Part shown: positions 23,523 to 31,834 of the stretch, one piece after another
How positions within the stretch are numbered: the stretch's first letter is position 1
Layout: each line of letters starts with the position of its first letter
NCBI GenBank assembly: GCA_964577935.1
Contig: CAZOAJ010000016.1
Location: 1 to 41,880, forward strand
From: JABDGV01 sp964577935
GTDB taxonomy: Bacteria; Chlamydiota; Chlamydiia; Chlamydiales; FEN-1388
DNA: 41,880 bases
Direction: 5' to 3'
Notes under the pieces: generated by a model
Database searches by the model: none
The model's input: only the letters and a program-made list of their open reading frames with translations
Told to the model about the DNA's origin: nothing
Made by a program: the position numbers and the translations under genes

Positions 23523-25100
23523 ATGAATGATCTCGGTGCTATTACAAGATATTTATACAAGATATTTAATATGTTAAAGAAAGCCTTCGCCCTCCTAGCG
23601 TTATGCACTGTTGCTTGCTCGACAGGTAATAACAAGCAAATCCGTGAAGTCAAAACACTTAAAATTGCAACCGCAGAAGATTTCACGAACATCGATCCTA
23701 GAAAGTCACGAATGCTTTCGACCATGAATCTTATGCACTTCCTCTATGAGGGGCTATATAAGCCAGCAGAAGGAGTATCTGTAAAACCTGGTGTTGCTCA
23801 AGAAGTATCCATCTCTGAGGACGGGAAGACATATCGATTCTATCTACGCCCTTGCAGATGGTCGGATGGAGTCGAAGTGACTGCGCAGGATTTTCTTACT
23901 TCCTGGAAAACCTCTCTAGATCCAAAGCTTGGTGCTCCAAATGCATATCAACTTTATGTTATCAAAAACGCCCAAGATGTCTATGAAGGGAAAAAGCCTG
24001 CTTCTGAACTTGGTGTTGAATGTCCTGATGAAAGAACGCTTGTAGTTACCCTTGAGAGTCCGAATCCAGCATTCATGCAAATGATTACAACACCGCCCTT
24101 CTTCCCCGTTCCAAGGCATAAACTCACAGAAGATGGCCAGATCTCCAAAAGCGAAAGAGCTACATCAAATGGCCCTTATGTCATTGAAAATTGGAAGATG
24201 CAATCGGATACAACTTTAACAAAAAACCACAACTATTGGGCTTCGTCAGCCTCTCGTCCTACATCGATCACCTTCTATGTCATGGATGAATCAACCGCCC
24301 TTGCCATGTACAATCAAAGAGAACTGGATTGGATTGGATCTCCTTTATCTATGCTTCCAACCGACGCCTTGGAAACTATCAAAAGCGAAAAAAAGCTAAG
24401 ATTTGCCCCTGCAGCAGGAACTCATTTCATTAGAGTGAATACAAGAAGGCCGCCCTTCGACAAAAAAGCCATTAGGCAAGCCATTGCAAAGCACATCAAT
24501 AGAGATGCGTTAACTGAACATATTCTCCAAGGAGGCCAAACACCAACTCAAGTTCTTCTTCCAAAAGAGTTTAATTCGCAAGTGATCAAAATATCGTACG
24601 ATGATGCCGTTCCAAAGGATCAATTTATTGCGGAACTTCCTAAAATCACACTCTCTTTCATTGCAAATGATAGAACCTCTAAAATTGCGCAAGCACTTCA
24701 ACATGATTTGGAATCAACCCTCGGTTGTCAAGTGCATCTGCAGCCTTGCGACTCAAAGCTCTTTATGACGCATGTGAATAATGGAGACTATGATTTAGCT
24801 TTAGGTTCATGGTATGCCGATTACCTTGACCCATCTAACTTTCTTTCTGTTTTTGAATTTGCATCCAATACAACGAATAAAACTGGTTGGGAAAACTCTC
24901 AATATCAATTCTTTTTACAGAAAGCCCGCTCTACGACAAATGATCAAGAAAGAGCTGACCTTTTTCTGGCTGCTGACAAAATTATAAGTGAAGAGGTTCC
25001 GATTATTCCTCTCTATCAAGCAGCTTTTAACTTTGTAACAACACCTGAATATACAAACAGCTCCATAAATCCGTTGGGCATCATTGCACTTGATGAATAA
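23523..25100 (+). CDS. oppA: Oligopeptide-binding lipoprotein OppA
   Basis: A solute-binding protein (SBP_bac_5 family) that captures peptides for the OppBCDF importer. The N terminus MLKKAFALLALCTVACSTGN is a lipoprotein signal with Cys at the cut site. The mature part has LKIATAEDFTNIDPRKS, LYEGLYKP, YRFYLRPCRWSDGVEVTAQDF and NGPYVIENWK, all family blocks; length about 510 residues is typical. Start is uncertain: ATG 23523 has AAGG nine bases upstream, whereas ATG 23571 gives the most compact signal peptide. A GTG at 23514 is also in frame. It heads the five-gene opp operon and overlaps oppB by eight bases. Peptide import would suit an intracellular bacterium. Confidence 0.93.
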   Translation: MNDLGAITRYLYKIFNMLKKAFALLALCTVACSTGNNKQIREVKTLKIATAEDFTNIDPRKSRMLSTMNLMHFLYEGLYKPAEGVSVKPGVAQEVSISEDGKTYRFYLRPCRWSDGVEVTAQDFLTSWKTSLDPKLGAPNAYQLYVIKNAQDVYEGKKPASELGVECPDERTLVVTLESPNPAFMQMITTPPFFPVPRHKLTEDGQISKSERATSNGPYVIENWKMQSDTTLTKNHNYWASSASRPTSITFYVMDESTALAMYNQRELDWIGSPLSMLPTDALETIKSEKKLRFAPAAGTHFIRVNTRRPPFDKKAIRQAIAKHINRDALTEHILQGGQTPTQVLLPKEFNSQVIKISYDDAVPKDQFIAELPKITLSFIANDRTSKIAQALQHDLESTLGCQVHLQPCDSKLFMTHVNNGDYDLALGSWYADYLDPSNFLSVFEFASNTTNKTGWENSQYQFFLQKARSTTNDQERADLFLAADKIISEEVPIIPLYQAAFNFVTTPEYTNSSINPLGIIALDE

Positions 25101-26046
25101 GCAATTCGTTATTGAAATAGGTTGGAATATAGTTAAAAGAGCAACTTTGACAGCCTTCTTGATTTTGATGGCCTTGACATTGACTTTCATTCTTATGAAG
25201 GCAATACCAGGGGACCCATTTCAGGATGAGCAAGGTATTCCTGAAGAAGTATTAAAACAGGTCCGAGCGCACTGGGGTCTAGAAGACCCTCTTATATATC
25301 AGTATGGAAGGTTTTTACGATCCTGTGTAAGCCTTGACTTTGGCCCCTCATTAAAATATCAAGAACATACGGTTCAAGAGATCATTTTGCATGGAGCTCC
25401 GCTCTCTTTGCAGCTTGGCCTTCAAGCACTCCTTATTGCGCTTCCTATTGGTGCGATCTATGGGACATTGATGGCGCTTACACAGGGCAAGAAAGCACAA
25501 TATCTGACAACAATCATCTCATCTTTCGGTGTTTCAATACCCACATTCGTAGCAGCCACATCACTGCAGTTTTTCTTTGCGATAGCTATACCTTTTTTGC
25601 CGGTTGCACGCTGGGGAGGTTTTTCACACACTCTTCTGCCATCCCTAGCTTTAGCATTAGGTCCGGCTTTCCAAATCTCACGCCTCATGAAAGCATCAAT
25701 GATCGAAGTGCTTGAACAACCCTACATCTGGACAGCACGAATGAAAGGACTCAATGAATGGCAAGTGTTGACCCACCATGCTCTCAAAAACAGTCTATTG
25801 CCACTCTTGAACTACATAGGTCCGATGGCAGCCAATATTCTCGTTGGAAGTTTTGTTGTAGAGCGCGTCTTTGCAATTCCTGGGCTCGGTCAATGGTTTG
25901 TTAATTCTGTTTTAAATCGTGATTATCCCTTGATTGGTGCTATGACCTTGTTATACAGTGTGCTTCTTCTATTTATTCACACGCTGGTTGAGATTCTTCA
26001 GAAGAGAATGGACAAGCGAATGGAAATGTTCGAACATAGTCACTAA
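25093..26046 (+). CDS. oppB: Oligopeptide transporter permease OppB
   Basis: A roughly 317-residue inner-membrane permease from ATG 25093 (TTG 25084 is also in frame). It has six hydrophobic segments and the N-terminal MKAIPGDPF. The ATPase-coupling EAA-like loop is YIWTARMKGLNEWQVLTHHALKN, written here in two parts: YIWTARMKGLNEW and QVLTHHALKN. It also has FVVERVFAIPGLGQWFVNSVLNRDYPLI-type C-terminal blocks. These match OppB/DppB and set it apart from the OppC partner. It forms the transmembrane pore with OppC. Its start overlaps the end of oppA. Confidence 0.94.
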   Translation: MNKQFVIEIGWNIVKRATLTAFLILMALTLTFILMKAIPGDPFQDEQGIPEEVLKQVRAHWGLEDPLIYQYGRFLRSCVSLDFGPSLKYQEHTVQEIILHGAPLSLQLGLQALLIALPIGAIYGTLMALTQGKKAQYLTTIISSFGVSIPTFVAATSLQFFFAIAIPFLPVARWGGFSHTLLPSLALALGPAFQISRLMKASMIEVLEQPYIWTARMKGLNEWQVLTHHALKNSLLPLLNYIGPMAANILVGSFVVERVFAIPGLGQWFVNSVLNRDYPLIGAMTLLYSVLLLFIHTLVEILQKRMDKRMEMFEHSH

Positions 26047-26054
26047 GGTCGTTG

Positions 26055-26882
26055 ATGCGAGCGTACACTTCAATCAAGATAGGTTTGATTCTCTTATGCT
26101 TGATCAGTGCGATTGCTTTCATTGTCCCGCTTATCTCATCATATGAACCATTTTCGACTGCTCTGCACAACAAAAATCAAGCGCCTTCTCATGCGCATCT
26201 TTTTGGTACTGATGATCTAGGAAGAGATCTTCTTGTTCGTGTATGTTCGGCACTTCAGCTCTCTTTGACTGTTGGAGCTCTGGCATCAATTGTTGATCTT
26301 TGCATAGGCCTTGCTTGGGGAATGACCGCTGCGCTTAGCATTTCGAAAGTCGATAATATACTCATGGGAATCGCTAACATTCTCTATAGCATTCCTTATT
26401 TGCTCGTGGTTTTACTCTTAACTGTTATTGCGGGACAAGGTTTTACGCCTATTTTCTTTGCTATGGTGTTTGTTGGCTGGATTCAAATGGCTCGTATTGT
26501 GAGAGCACAGACCAAGAATATCATGCAAATGGACTATATTACCTCAGCAAGAATTATAGGGGCATCTCCTCTTCGAGTGTTCTTCCATCATATGATCCCT
26601 AATATGCTCGGCCCAATACTTGCGGCTACTGTTTTAAGCATTCCTCAGGCAATTTTTTCAGAAGCCTTTTTGAGCTTTTTAGGCATCGGAATTCAACCTC
26701 CTCAAGCATCTCTTGGATCTCTCGTAGCAGATGCATTGCCTGCTCTACGATTTTATCCATGGAGACTCTTCTTTCCTGCAGGAGCTATCACGCTTTTAGT
26801 TCTCTCCATCACACTTATTTCTGATGGCTTAAGGGATTTATATGACCCAAAAAAACGTCTTGAGGATTCCTACCAATCATGA
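26055..26882 (+). CDS. oppC: Oligopeptide transporter permease OppC
   Basis: A 275-residue permease from ATG 26055, with AAGG six bases upstream (a TTG at 26052 is adjacent). Typical OppC/DppC blocks are HLFGTDDLGRDLLVRV, the coupling loop YITSARIIGASPLRVFFHH, and EAFLSFLGIGIQPPQASLG near the C terminus. It pairs with OppB in the membrane. The stop overlaps oppD by ATGA, so translation of the ATPases is coupled to that of the permeases. Confidence 0.94.
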   Translation: MRAYTSIKIGLILLCLISAIAFIVPLISSYEPFSTALHNKNQAPSHAHLFGTDDLGRDLLVRVCSALQLSLTVGALASIVDLCIGLAWGMTAALSISKVDNILMGIANILYSIPYLLVVLLLTVIAGQGFTPIFFAMVFVGWIQMARIVRAQTKNIMQMDYITSARIIGASPLRVFFHHMIPNMLGPILAATVLSIPQAIFSEAFLSFLGIGIQPPQASLGSLVADALPALRFYPWRLFFPAGAITLLVLSITLISDGLRDLYDPKKRLEDSYQS

Positions 26883-27676
26883 ATGTCGTTTTGGAAGTCT
26901 CAAATCTGATCATATCACATAAATCCCTAGGGAAGCTTGTAGGATCAATTAGCCTCAAAATACATAAAGGAGAGACCGTTGCCCTTGTTGGAAGATCTGG
27001 CTCTGGAAAAAGTCTCACTGCGCAGGCAATACTTGGGCTTTTTTTCTCTAAAGACATTGAAGTTACATCCGGAAAAATTCTTCTCGAAGGTCAAGAGATT
27101 TCGACTCTCCCCTTTCATGAAAGGCGTAAATTGCTTGGAAGACATATTGCACTTATTCCGCAAAACCCGTTAAGCGCTCTTAATCCTACCTGTTCTATAG
27201 GCAAACAATTGATAGAAGCAGGTGTTTTAGCCGGAAAGTCCTACAGAGAAGCACAAGACCGTGCATTTGAACTCCTAGAGCGTGTCGGCTTTCAACAAGC
27301 GGCGCTCTATATGTTAGCGATTCCATCACAATTAAGCGGTGGAATGCGCCAGCGAGTACTTATAGCAATGGCTCTCATGAATAATCCAAAGCTTATTGTT
27401 GCAGATGAACCGACTACAGCCCTTGATGTCACTGTGCAAGCACAAACGCTAGATCTTATGGAGTCTCTTCAAAATGAGTATGGAATCGCCTTTTTATTTA
27501 TTACTCATGATCTAGGTGTTGTCGCTCGCATTGCACATCGAGCTATAGTCTTAGACAGAGGTGAAATCGTGGAAGAAGCAAACATAGAAACACTCTTCTC
27601 TTCACCTAAGAGTCAGGCAGGAATAAGTCTGCTTGAGGCCGCTGAATTTTGTTATAAAAGAGAGTTGAGTAGATGA
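26879..27676 (+). CDS. oppD: Oligopeptide transporter ATPase OppD
   Basis: A 265-residue ABC ATPase with Walker A GRSGSGKS (38-45), Q-loop IPQNP, signature LSGGMRQ (152-158), Walker B LIVADEP (172-178) and the switch His in ITHDLG. Its end is close to the end of the nucleotide-binding domain; typical OppD proteins of about 320-340 residues carry an extra oligo_HPY extension that is missing here. It couples ATP hydrolysis to peptide uptake together with OppF. Overlaps of four bases at each end tie it to oppC and oppF. Confidence 0.93.
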   Translation: MNVVLEVSNLIISHKSLGKLVGSISLKIHKGETVALVGRSGSGKSLTAQAILGLFFSKDIEVTSGKILLEGQEISTLPFHERRKLLGRHIALIPQNPLSALNPTCSIGKQLIEAGVLAGKSYREAQDRAFELLERVGFQQAALYMLAIPSQLSGGMRQRVLIAMALMNNPKLIVADEPTTALDVTVQAQTLDLMESLQNEYGIAFLFITHDLGVVARIAHRAIVLDRGEIVEEANIETLFSSPKSQAGISLLEAAEFCYKRELSR

Positions 27677-28461
27677 GCGACTGCCTTTTTACTTTCAACC
27701 AAGTCTCAGTCGAGTTTCACGTCGAAAAAAGAAAGCAAAAAGCACTTAATAATATTTCATTTTCCGCTGCACCCTCCGAAAGTATTGGACTTGTTGGCGA
27801 AAGCGGCTCAGGGAAAACAACACTTGCTCGAATTCTTGTAGGGCTTGTCAGACCTAGCGCAGGATCTGCTCATATTGGAAAATTTGATTGTTCTCACAAA
27901 GCTCATCTTAAAGACATACGAAAGAGCGTTCAAATGCTTTTTCAAGACCCAGAAAGCTCTCTTAATCCTAGAAGAAGTATTTATTGGCATTTGGCAGAGG
28001 CTTTAAAACTCCATTTTCCGAATCTAAACCACATCAACATTGATTCACGAATAGATGAACTTATAGAATCAGTACAGCTCCCCAAAACCATTCTTAACCG
28101 ATATCCATATGAACTTTCTGGAGGACAAAAACAAAGAGCAGCTCTCGCGAGAGCTCTCGCCCCCGAACCAAAATTACTTATTCTTGATGAACCGCTTGCA
28201 TCCTTAGATATTCCTCTTCGAAAACAGATTCTATCTCTTCTATCAGAGTTAAAAAAGCAGCGACAAATTGGTTTTTTATTTATTACTCATGATCTTTCGA
28301 CTCTAACATATCTGGCAGATACTGTTGCAGTTCTTCACGAGGGAAATCTTGTAGAGCTTGGACCGACAGAATCGATCATTCATACGCCTTCAAGTACCTA
28401 TACCAAAAGTCTTATGGATGCTATTCCAACACTAAAGCCCAAGAGAAAGCCGCTTTTATAA
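27673..28461 (+). CDS. oppF: Oligopeptide transporter ATPase OppF
   Basis: A 262-residue ABC ATPase and partner of OppD. It has Walker A GESGSGKTT (42-50), Q-loop LFQDPESSLNPR, signature LSGGQKQR (148-155), Walker B LLILDEP (168-174) and ITHDLS. As in OppD, the C-terminal extension seen in longer OppF proteins is short. It is the last gene of the opp operon. Its end overlaps the convergent hydrolase gene by six bases and leaves no room for a separate terminator. Confidence 0.93.
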   Translation: MSDCLFTFNQVSVEFHVEKRKQKALNNISFSAAPSESIGLVGESGSGKTTLARILVGLVRPSAGSAHIGKFDCSHKAHLKDIRKSVQMLFQDPESSLNPRRSIYWHLAEALKLHFPNLNHINIDSRIDELIESVQLPKTILNRYPYELSGGQKQRAALARALAPEPKLLILDEPLASLDIPLRKQILSLLSELKKQRQIGFLFITHDLSTLTYLADTVAVLHEGNLVELGPTESIIHTPSSTYTKSLMDAIPTLKPKRKPLL

Positions 28462-29106
28462 AAATTTTTCAAACCAAGAGACTGCAAGCTTTGCGACCGA
28501 TTCAAGCGCCCCAGCCTCTTCAAAAAGATGCGTTGCATGTGGAACTATCTGAAGTTCTTTTCTGCAGCAAAGTTTTGAATATGCCGCTTGATTAAGTCGA
28601 ATCACATCAAAATCGTTGCCGCCGACTATTAAAAGCGTGGGAGATTTCACTTCTGGCAAATATTCCATAGCTAAGTCAGGTCTACCTCCCCTGGAAACAA
28701 TGGCCGAAATTCCACTACCAAGTTGCGCTCCTGCAATAAGGGCTGCCGCAGCACCTGTGCTTGCTCCAAAGTATCCAATCTTTATTGATAGGTGCTTTTT
28801 AGACCATGCGGTAATTCCAAGCAGCCTCTTTGTCAATAAAGGTATATCAAATCGATACTCACGAGTTATCTGATCTATAGAATCCTCATCAGAGGTGAGC
28901 AAATCGGGAAGCAGAGTGGCTATACCATGCTTATTTAAATACTCAGCCACATACTGATTCCTCGGACTGAACCGCCCGCTACCACTTCCGTGAACAAATA
29001 TAACCATCAAGGCCGAGTTCTCTGGCACACTCAAAATGGCATTAAGAGCTATCTGATCTTCAGGAAAATTTATTGTAATTTCATGGAGCACATTCTTATT
29101 GCTCAT
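28456..29106 (-). CDS. Alpha/beta hydrolase, dienelactone-hydrolase-like
   Basis: A 216-residue serine hydrolase. The oxyanion region VIFVHGSGSGRFSPRN, the nucleophile elbow GYFGASTGAAAA (Ser116), the acid in VGGNDFDVI (Asp165 or 167) and the base in PHATHLFEE (His193) are in order. Length and motifs resemble short dienelactone-hydrolase-like esterases. The substrate is unknown; no signal peptide. It lies convergent to oppF and divergent from the DedA gene over about 67 bases. Confidence 0.9.
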   Translation of the reverse strand: MSNKNVLHEITINFPEDQIALNAILSVPENSALMVIFVHGSGSGRFSPRNQYVAEYLNKHGIATLLPDLLTSDEDSIDQITREYRFDIPLLTKRLLGITAWSKKHLSIKIGYFGASTGAAAALIAGAQLGSGISAIVSRGGRPDLAMEYLPEVKSPTLLIVGGNDFDVIRLNQAAYSKLCCRKELQIVPHATHLFEEAGALESVAKLAVSWFEKFL

Positions 29107-29173
29107 ATTTTGAAGTGGTTTTCTATCCTTCCTATACTATACTTTTTATTTTTATCTACAGAAGGCTGTTTGA

Positions 29174-29782
29174 GTGGACTTTTCGATCGACAGTAACACT
29201 TTGCTTCTATGGCTCACTCAATATGGCAGTATCGCTCTGTTCACTCTTCTTTTTTTAGGTATATTTGCTCTTCCCGTGCCTGATGAAACTCTCATGGTAA
29301 TTGCCGGTGCTCTGATACATGCAGGTAAATTACACTTCTTTCCAACGATTCTGGCGGCGTACTTGGGCGCCATTTGCGGAATTACTTTAAGTTATTTAAT
29401 AGGAAGAACAGCTGGCAAATACCTTATCCGTAATTATGGGAAAAAGCTTTATCTCTCTCAAGAAAGAGTAAAACAAATCAATCAATGGTTTTTGAAATTT
29501 GGAAAATGGACGTTAACACTTGGTTATTTCATTCCTGGAGTTCGTCATCTTGCAGGCTTTTTTGCGGGAATGAGTTTTATGAATTACACCATTTTTTCGT
29601 TATTTGCCTACTCTGGTGCAATTTTATGGAGCACAATTTTCCTAAGTATTGGTTATCTAATCGGGGACCAGTGGGATCAGTTTCATGGGAATATCAAACT
29701 GATACTCAACAGCATATTCATATGCTCAATTCTTGCCTGCTTACTCTACTTTGCATATAAGGGAAGAAATGATCCCAAATAA
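29174..29782 (+). CDS. DedA-family membrane protein
   Basis: A 202-residue protein starting at GTG 29174, with AAGG eight bases upstream. DedA features are FALPVPDETLMVIAGALIHAG, GAICGITLSYLIGRTAGKYL, and the conserved GYFIPGVRHLAGFFAGMS and WSTIFLSIGYLIGDQW. There are several hydrophobic and re-entrant segments. DedA proteins recycle undecaprenyl phosphate or flip phospholipids and support proton-motive force; which applies here cannot be read. Its stop lies six bases from the stop of the convergent ABC permease gene. Confidence 0.93.
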   Translation: MDFSIDSNTLLLWLTQYGSIALFTLLFLGIFALPVPDETLMVIAGALIHAGKLHFFPTILAAYLGAICGITLSYLIGRTAGKYLIRNYGKKLYLSQERVKQINQWFLKFGKWTLTLGYFIPGVRHLAGFFAGMSFMNYTIFSLFAYSGAILWSTIFLSIGYLIGDQWDQFHGNIKLILNSIFICSILACLLYFAYKGRNDPK

Positions 29783-29788
29783 ACAAAT

Positions 29789-30898
29789 TCACGACAGCCT
29801 GTGTCTAAAAAACCAAGCAGCACCGCCTAGGGTGAACACGGCTATAAGGGCCATGGGCCACGTTTGAGAAAGCACTGCATCAAAAGTCATTGCCTTAAGA
29901 AATGAACCTTTTGCTACGACCAAAAAGTACCGAAGCGGGATAAGACATGTAAATGGCTGGAGCCACTCAGGCATGTTCTCGATAGGAGTCGCAAATCCCG
30001 AAAGAGAAATTGACGGACTCATAAAAACAAATGAACCCAGTATCGCTTGCTGTTGTGTGGAGCATAGTGAGGATATAAATAGACCAACTCCAACTATTGA
30101 TGTGATGAAGACAAACATACTGAAGTAGAGATAGAGAAGCGATCCTGTAAAGGGAATAGCAAATATATTAATCCCAACAAAAAGAATTAAGGTTCCAGCA
30201 AGCATAGCAATCACGATTGCAGGGACCATCTTTCCTATAAGAATCTCAATCGGCCCCATAGGAGAGACGAGAAGCTGATCAAATGTTCCAAGCTCTCGTT
30301 CTCGAGCCACCGACATAGCTGTGATGACGATTGTTTCCACCATCGTCAATATTCCACAGAGACTCGGGACAGTGTACCAGTAGTAGATAAGGTTTGGGTT
30401 ATACCAATTTCTTGGAATCAACTGTACATTCTGCTCTCTGATTCGCAAATCTGGCAAAATTTCATGGTTATATTGCTCAAGAATAGATGAGGCATACCCT
30501 GCAACAATTTGCGTTGTATTAGACTTGCGTCCATCGAGAATTAATTGAACTTTTGTCGAAAGCTTTGCATCAATTTTTCTTGAAAAATCCTCGTTAATTG
30601 CGACAACCATGACTCCCTGTCTCATATCTATATACGGCTGAATTTGATCAATAGACTCAAGAAACATTATGTGGTTAAAAGTTGGAGCTCCAACAAACCT
30701 CTGAACAAGCTCGTAGCCTCTTTTTCCGGAATCAAGATTCAGAATTCCTATAGACACATTGTTGACATCGAGAGTCGCCGCAAAGGCAAAGACAAAAAGC
30801 TGCATGATCGGCGGGACAATCAAGACAATACGGCTTTTTTTATCTCTTAATACAGCTAAAAACTCTTTATAGATGAGAGCTAAAATACGATTCAGCAT
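29789..30898 (-). CDS. ybhR: ABC-2 type permease (YbhR-like)
   Basis: A 369-residue inner-membrane permease. The N-terminal segment SRIVLIVPPIMQLFVFAFAA is followed by a long extracytoplasmic loop (residues ~45-175) and a five-segment C-terminal membrane domain. The ABC-2 motif ARERELGTFDQLLVSPMGPI sits before that domain. It pairs with the permease at 32864-33988 and the double ATPase to form a YbhGFSR-type exporter. It is the last gene of that minus-strand run. It is separated from its partner permease by two foreign-looking genes, with 86 bases of spacer before it. Confidence 0.9.
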   Translation of the reverse strand: MLNRILALIYKEFLAVLRDKKSRIVLIVPPIMQLFVFAFAATLDVNNVSIGILNLDSGKRGYELVQRFVGAPTFNHIMFLESIDQIQPYIDMRQGVMVVAINEDFSRKIDAKLSTKVQLILDGRKSNTTQIVAGYASSILEQYNHEILPDLRIREQNVQLIPRNWYNPNLIYYWYTVPSLCGILTMVETIVITAMSVARERELGTFDQLLVSPMGPIEILIGKMVPAIVIAMLAGTLILFVGINIFAIPFTGSLLYLYFSMFVFITSIVGVGLFISSLCSTQQQAILGSFVFMSPSISLSGFATPIENMPEWLQPFTCLIPLRYFLVVAKGSFLKAMTFDAVLSQTWPMALIAVFTLGGAAWFFRHRLS

Positions 30899-30984
30899 AA
30901 ATTCAGTTTCAAACCATCATATCATGGGCATTAAGAGCTTTTGCGACTATTCAGGTTTTCTCAAATTATTTATAGAATTTTTTT

Positions 30985-31761
30985 TCAAGTCAGAGCTGTA
31001 TTCAGCAAGTATTTAAGCTTAAGAATGCATAGCCGGATAAAATATTCATCAGAAGGAGCGATCTGCTCTCGATGAAGTTCGAGTTCTACACTAAACCGTT
31101 CAAACAAGTTTATTTTTGAGCTATTAGATTTTATGATTCGAGCAATCAACTCAGATGGAATAAGGATAGGAGCTATTGCCCATGCTCCCAAAACAGTTGC
31201 ACAAGATTGGGCATAGCCAGTAATTTTTTGTATCGTATCAGGAGAATTTATTTTTCTGTACCCATCAAACATCAAATCAATTGTGGAAGCTCCAATATCA
31301 TGGGCCTGGTGAAAAATAACCTCAGGCAATGCAAGAGCTAAGTTCGATTTATAAACAGCCCCTATCTTCAACTCGATGTAATGGAGTGACTCATTATTTT
31401 GTGCTGCAATTTTGCGATAAGGACATGTGAAGTTAATCCATACTTTATCTCCAGGAATTCGTCTCAATGAAAATACATATTTAGGGTCATCTCTATTTTG
31501 ATTAAAAAAACCTGGAGCAACTGGAATGGATTCAATCTGCTTTATGAATAATTCCTTAAGAACATCTCCAGCTATAGAGATAGATTTTTTCATGCTGGAA
31601 TAATCTTTATTTGAATTGAAGGCCTCAAAAAAACATCGAGAGGTTCTAGATACTAAGCAAGCTTCAGTGAACGTAAGATATGGCCTAACCTGGTCAGCTA
31701 TGATTTCTATGGGGAGTTGATTAAAAGAGCTCCCCGATAAAGACATACTCGTAATAGACAT
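30985..31761 (-). CDS. F-box-like protein, candidate host-ubiquitin effector
   Basis: This 258-residue protein begins with an F-box-like domain at about 13-48: FNQLPIEIIADQVRPYL followed by TFTEACLVSRTSRCFFEAF. That pattern (LP at 16-17, hydrophobic-Val/Ser, then Cys/Phe) matches eukaryotic F-boxes, which dock on Skp1 of SCF ubiquitin ligases. The rest (FSLRRIPGDKVWINFTC, FHQAHDIGASTIDLMFDGY) is unrecognised and may bind the target. It lies between the protease-like gene and a permease gene of an exporter operon. An F-box in a chlamydia suggests a secreted effector that recruits targets to the host ligase; this is inference. Confidence 0.7.
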   Translation of the reverse strand: MSITSMSLSGSSFNQLPIEIIADQVRPYLTFTEACLVSRTSRCFFEAFNSNKDYSSMKKSISIAGDVLKELFIKQIESIPVAPGFFNQNRDDPKYVFSLRRIPGDKVWINFTCPYRKIAAQNNESLHYIELKIGAVYKSNLALALPEVIFHQAHDIGASTIDLMFDGYRKINSPDTIQKITGYAQSCATVLGAWAIAPILIPSELIARIIKSNSSKINLFERFSVELELHREQIAPSDEYFIRLCILKLKYLLNTALT

Positions 31762-31834
31762 ACCGACCCCCTTAATTGTTATTTAAATAGGTTGATGGAA
31801 GTTTTCAAAAACCCGTCTTTTGATATCGAAAAAT

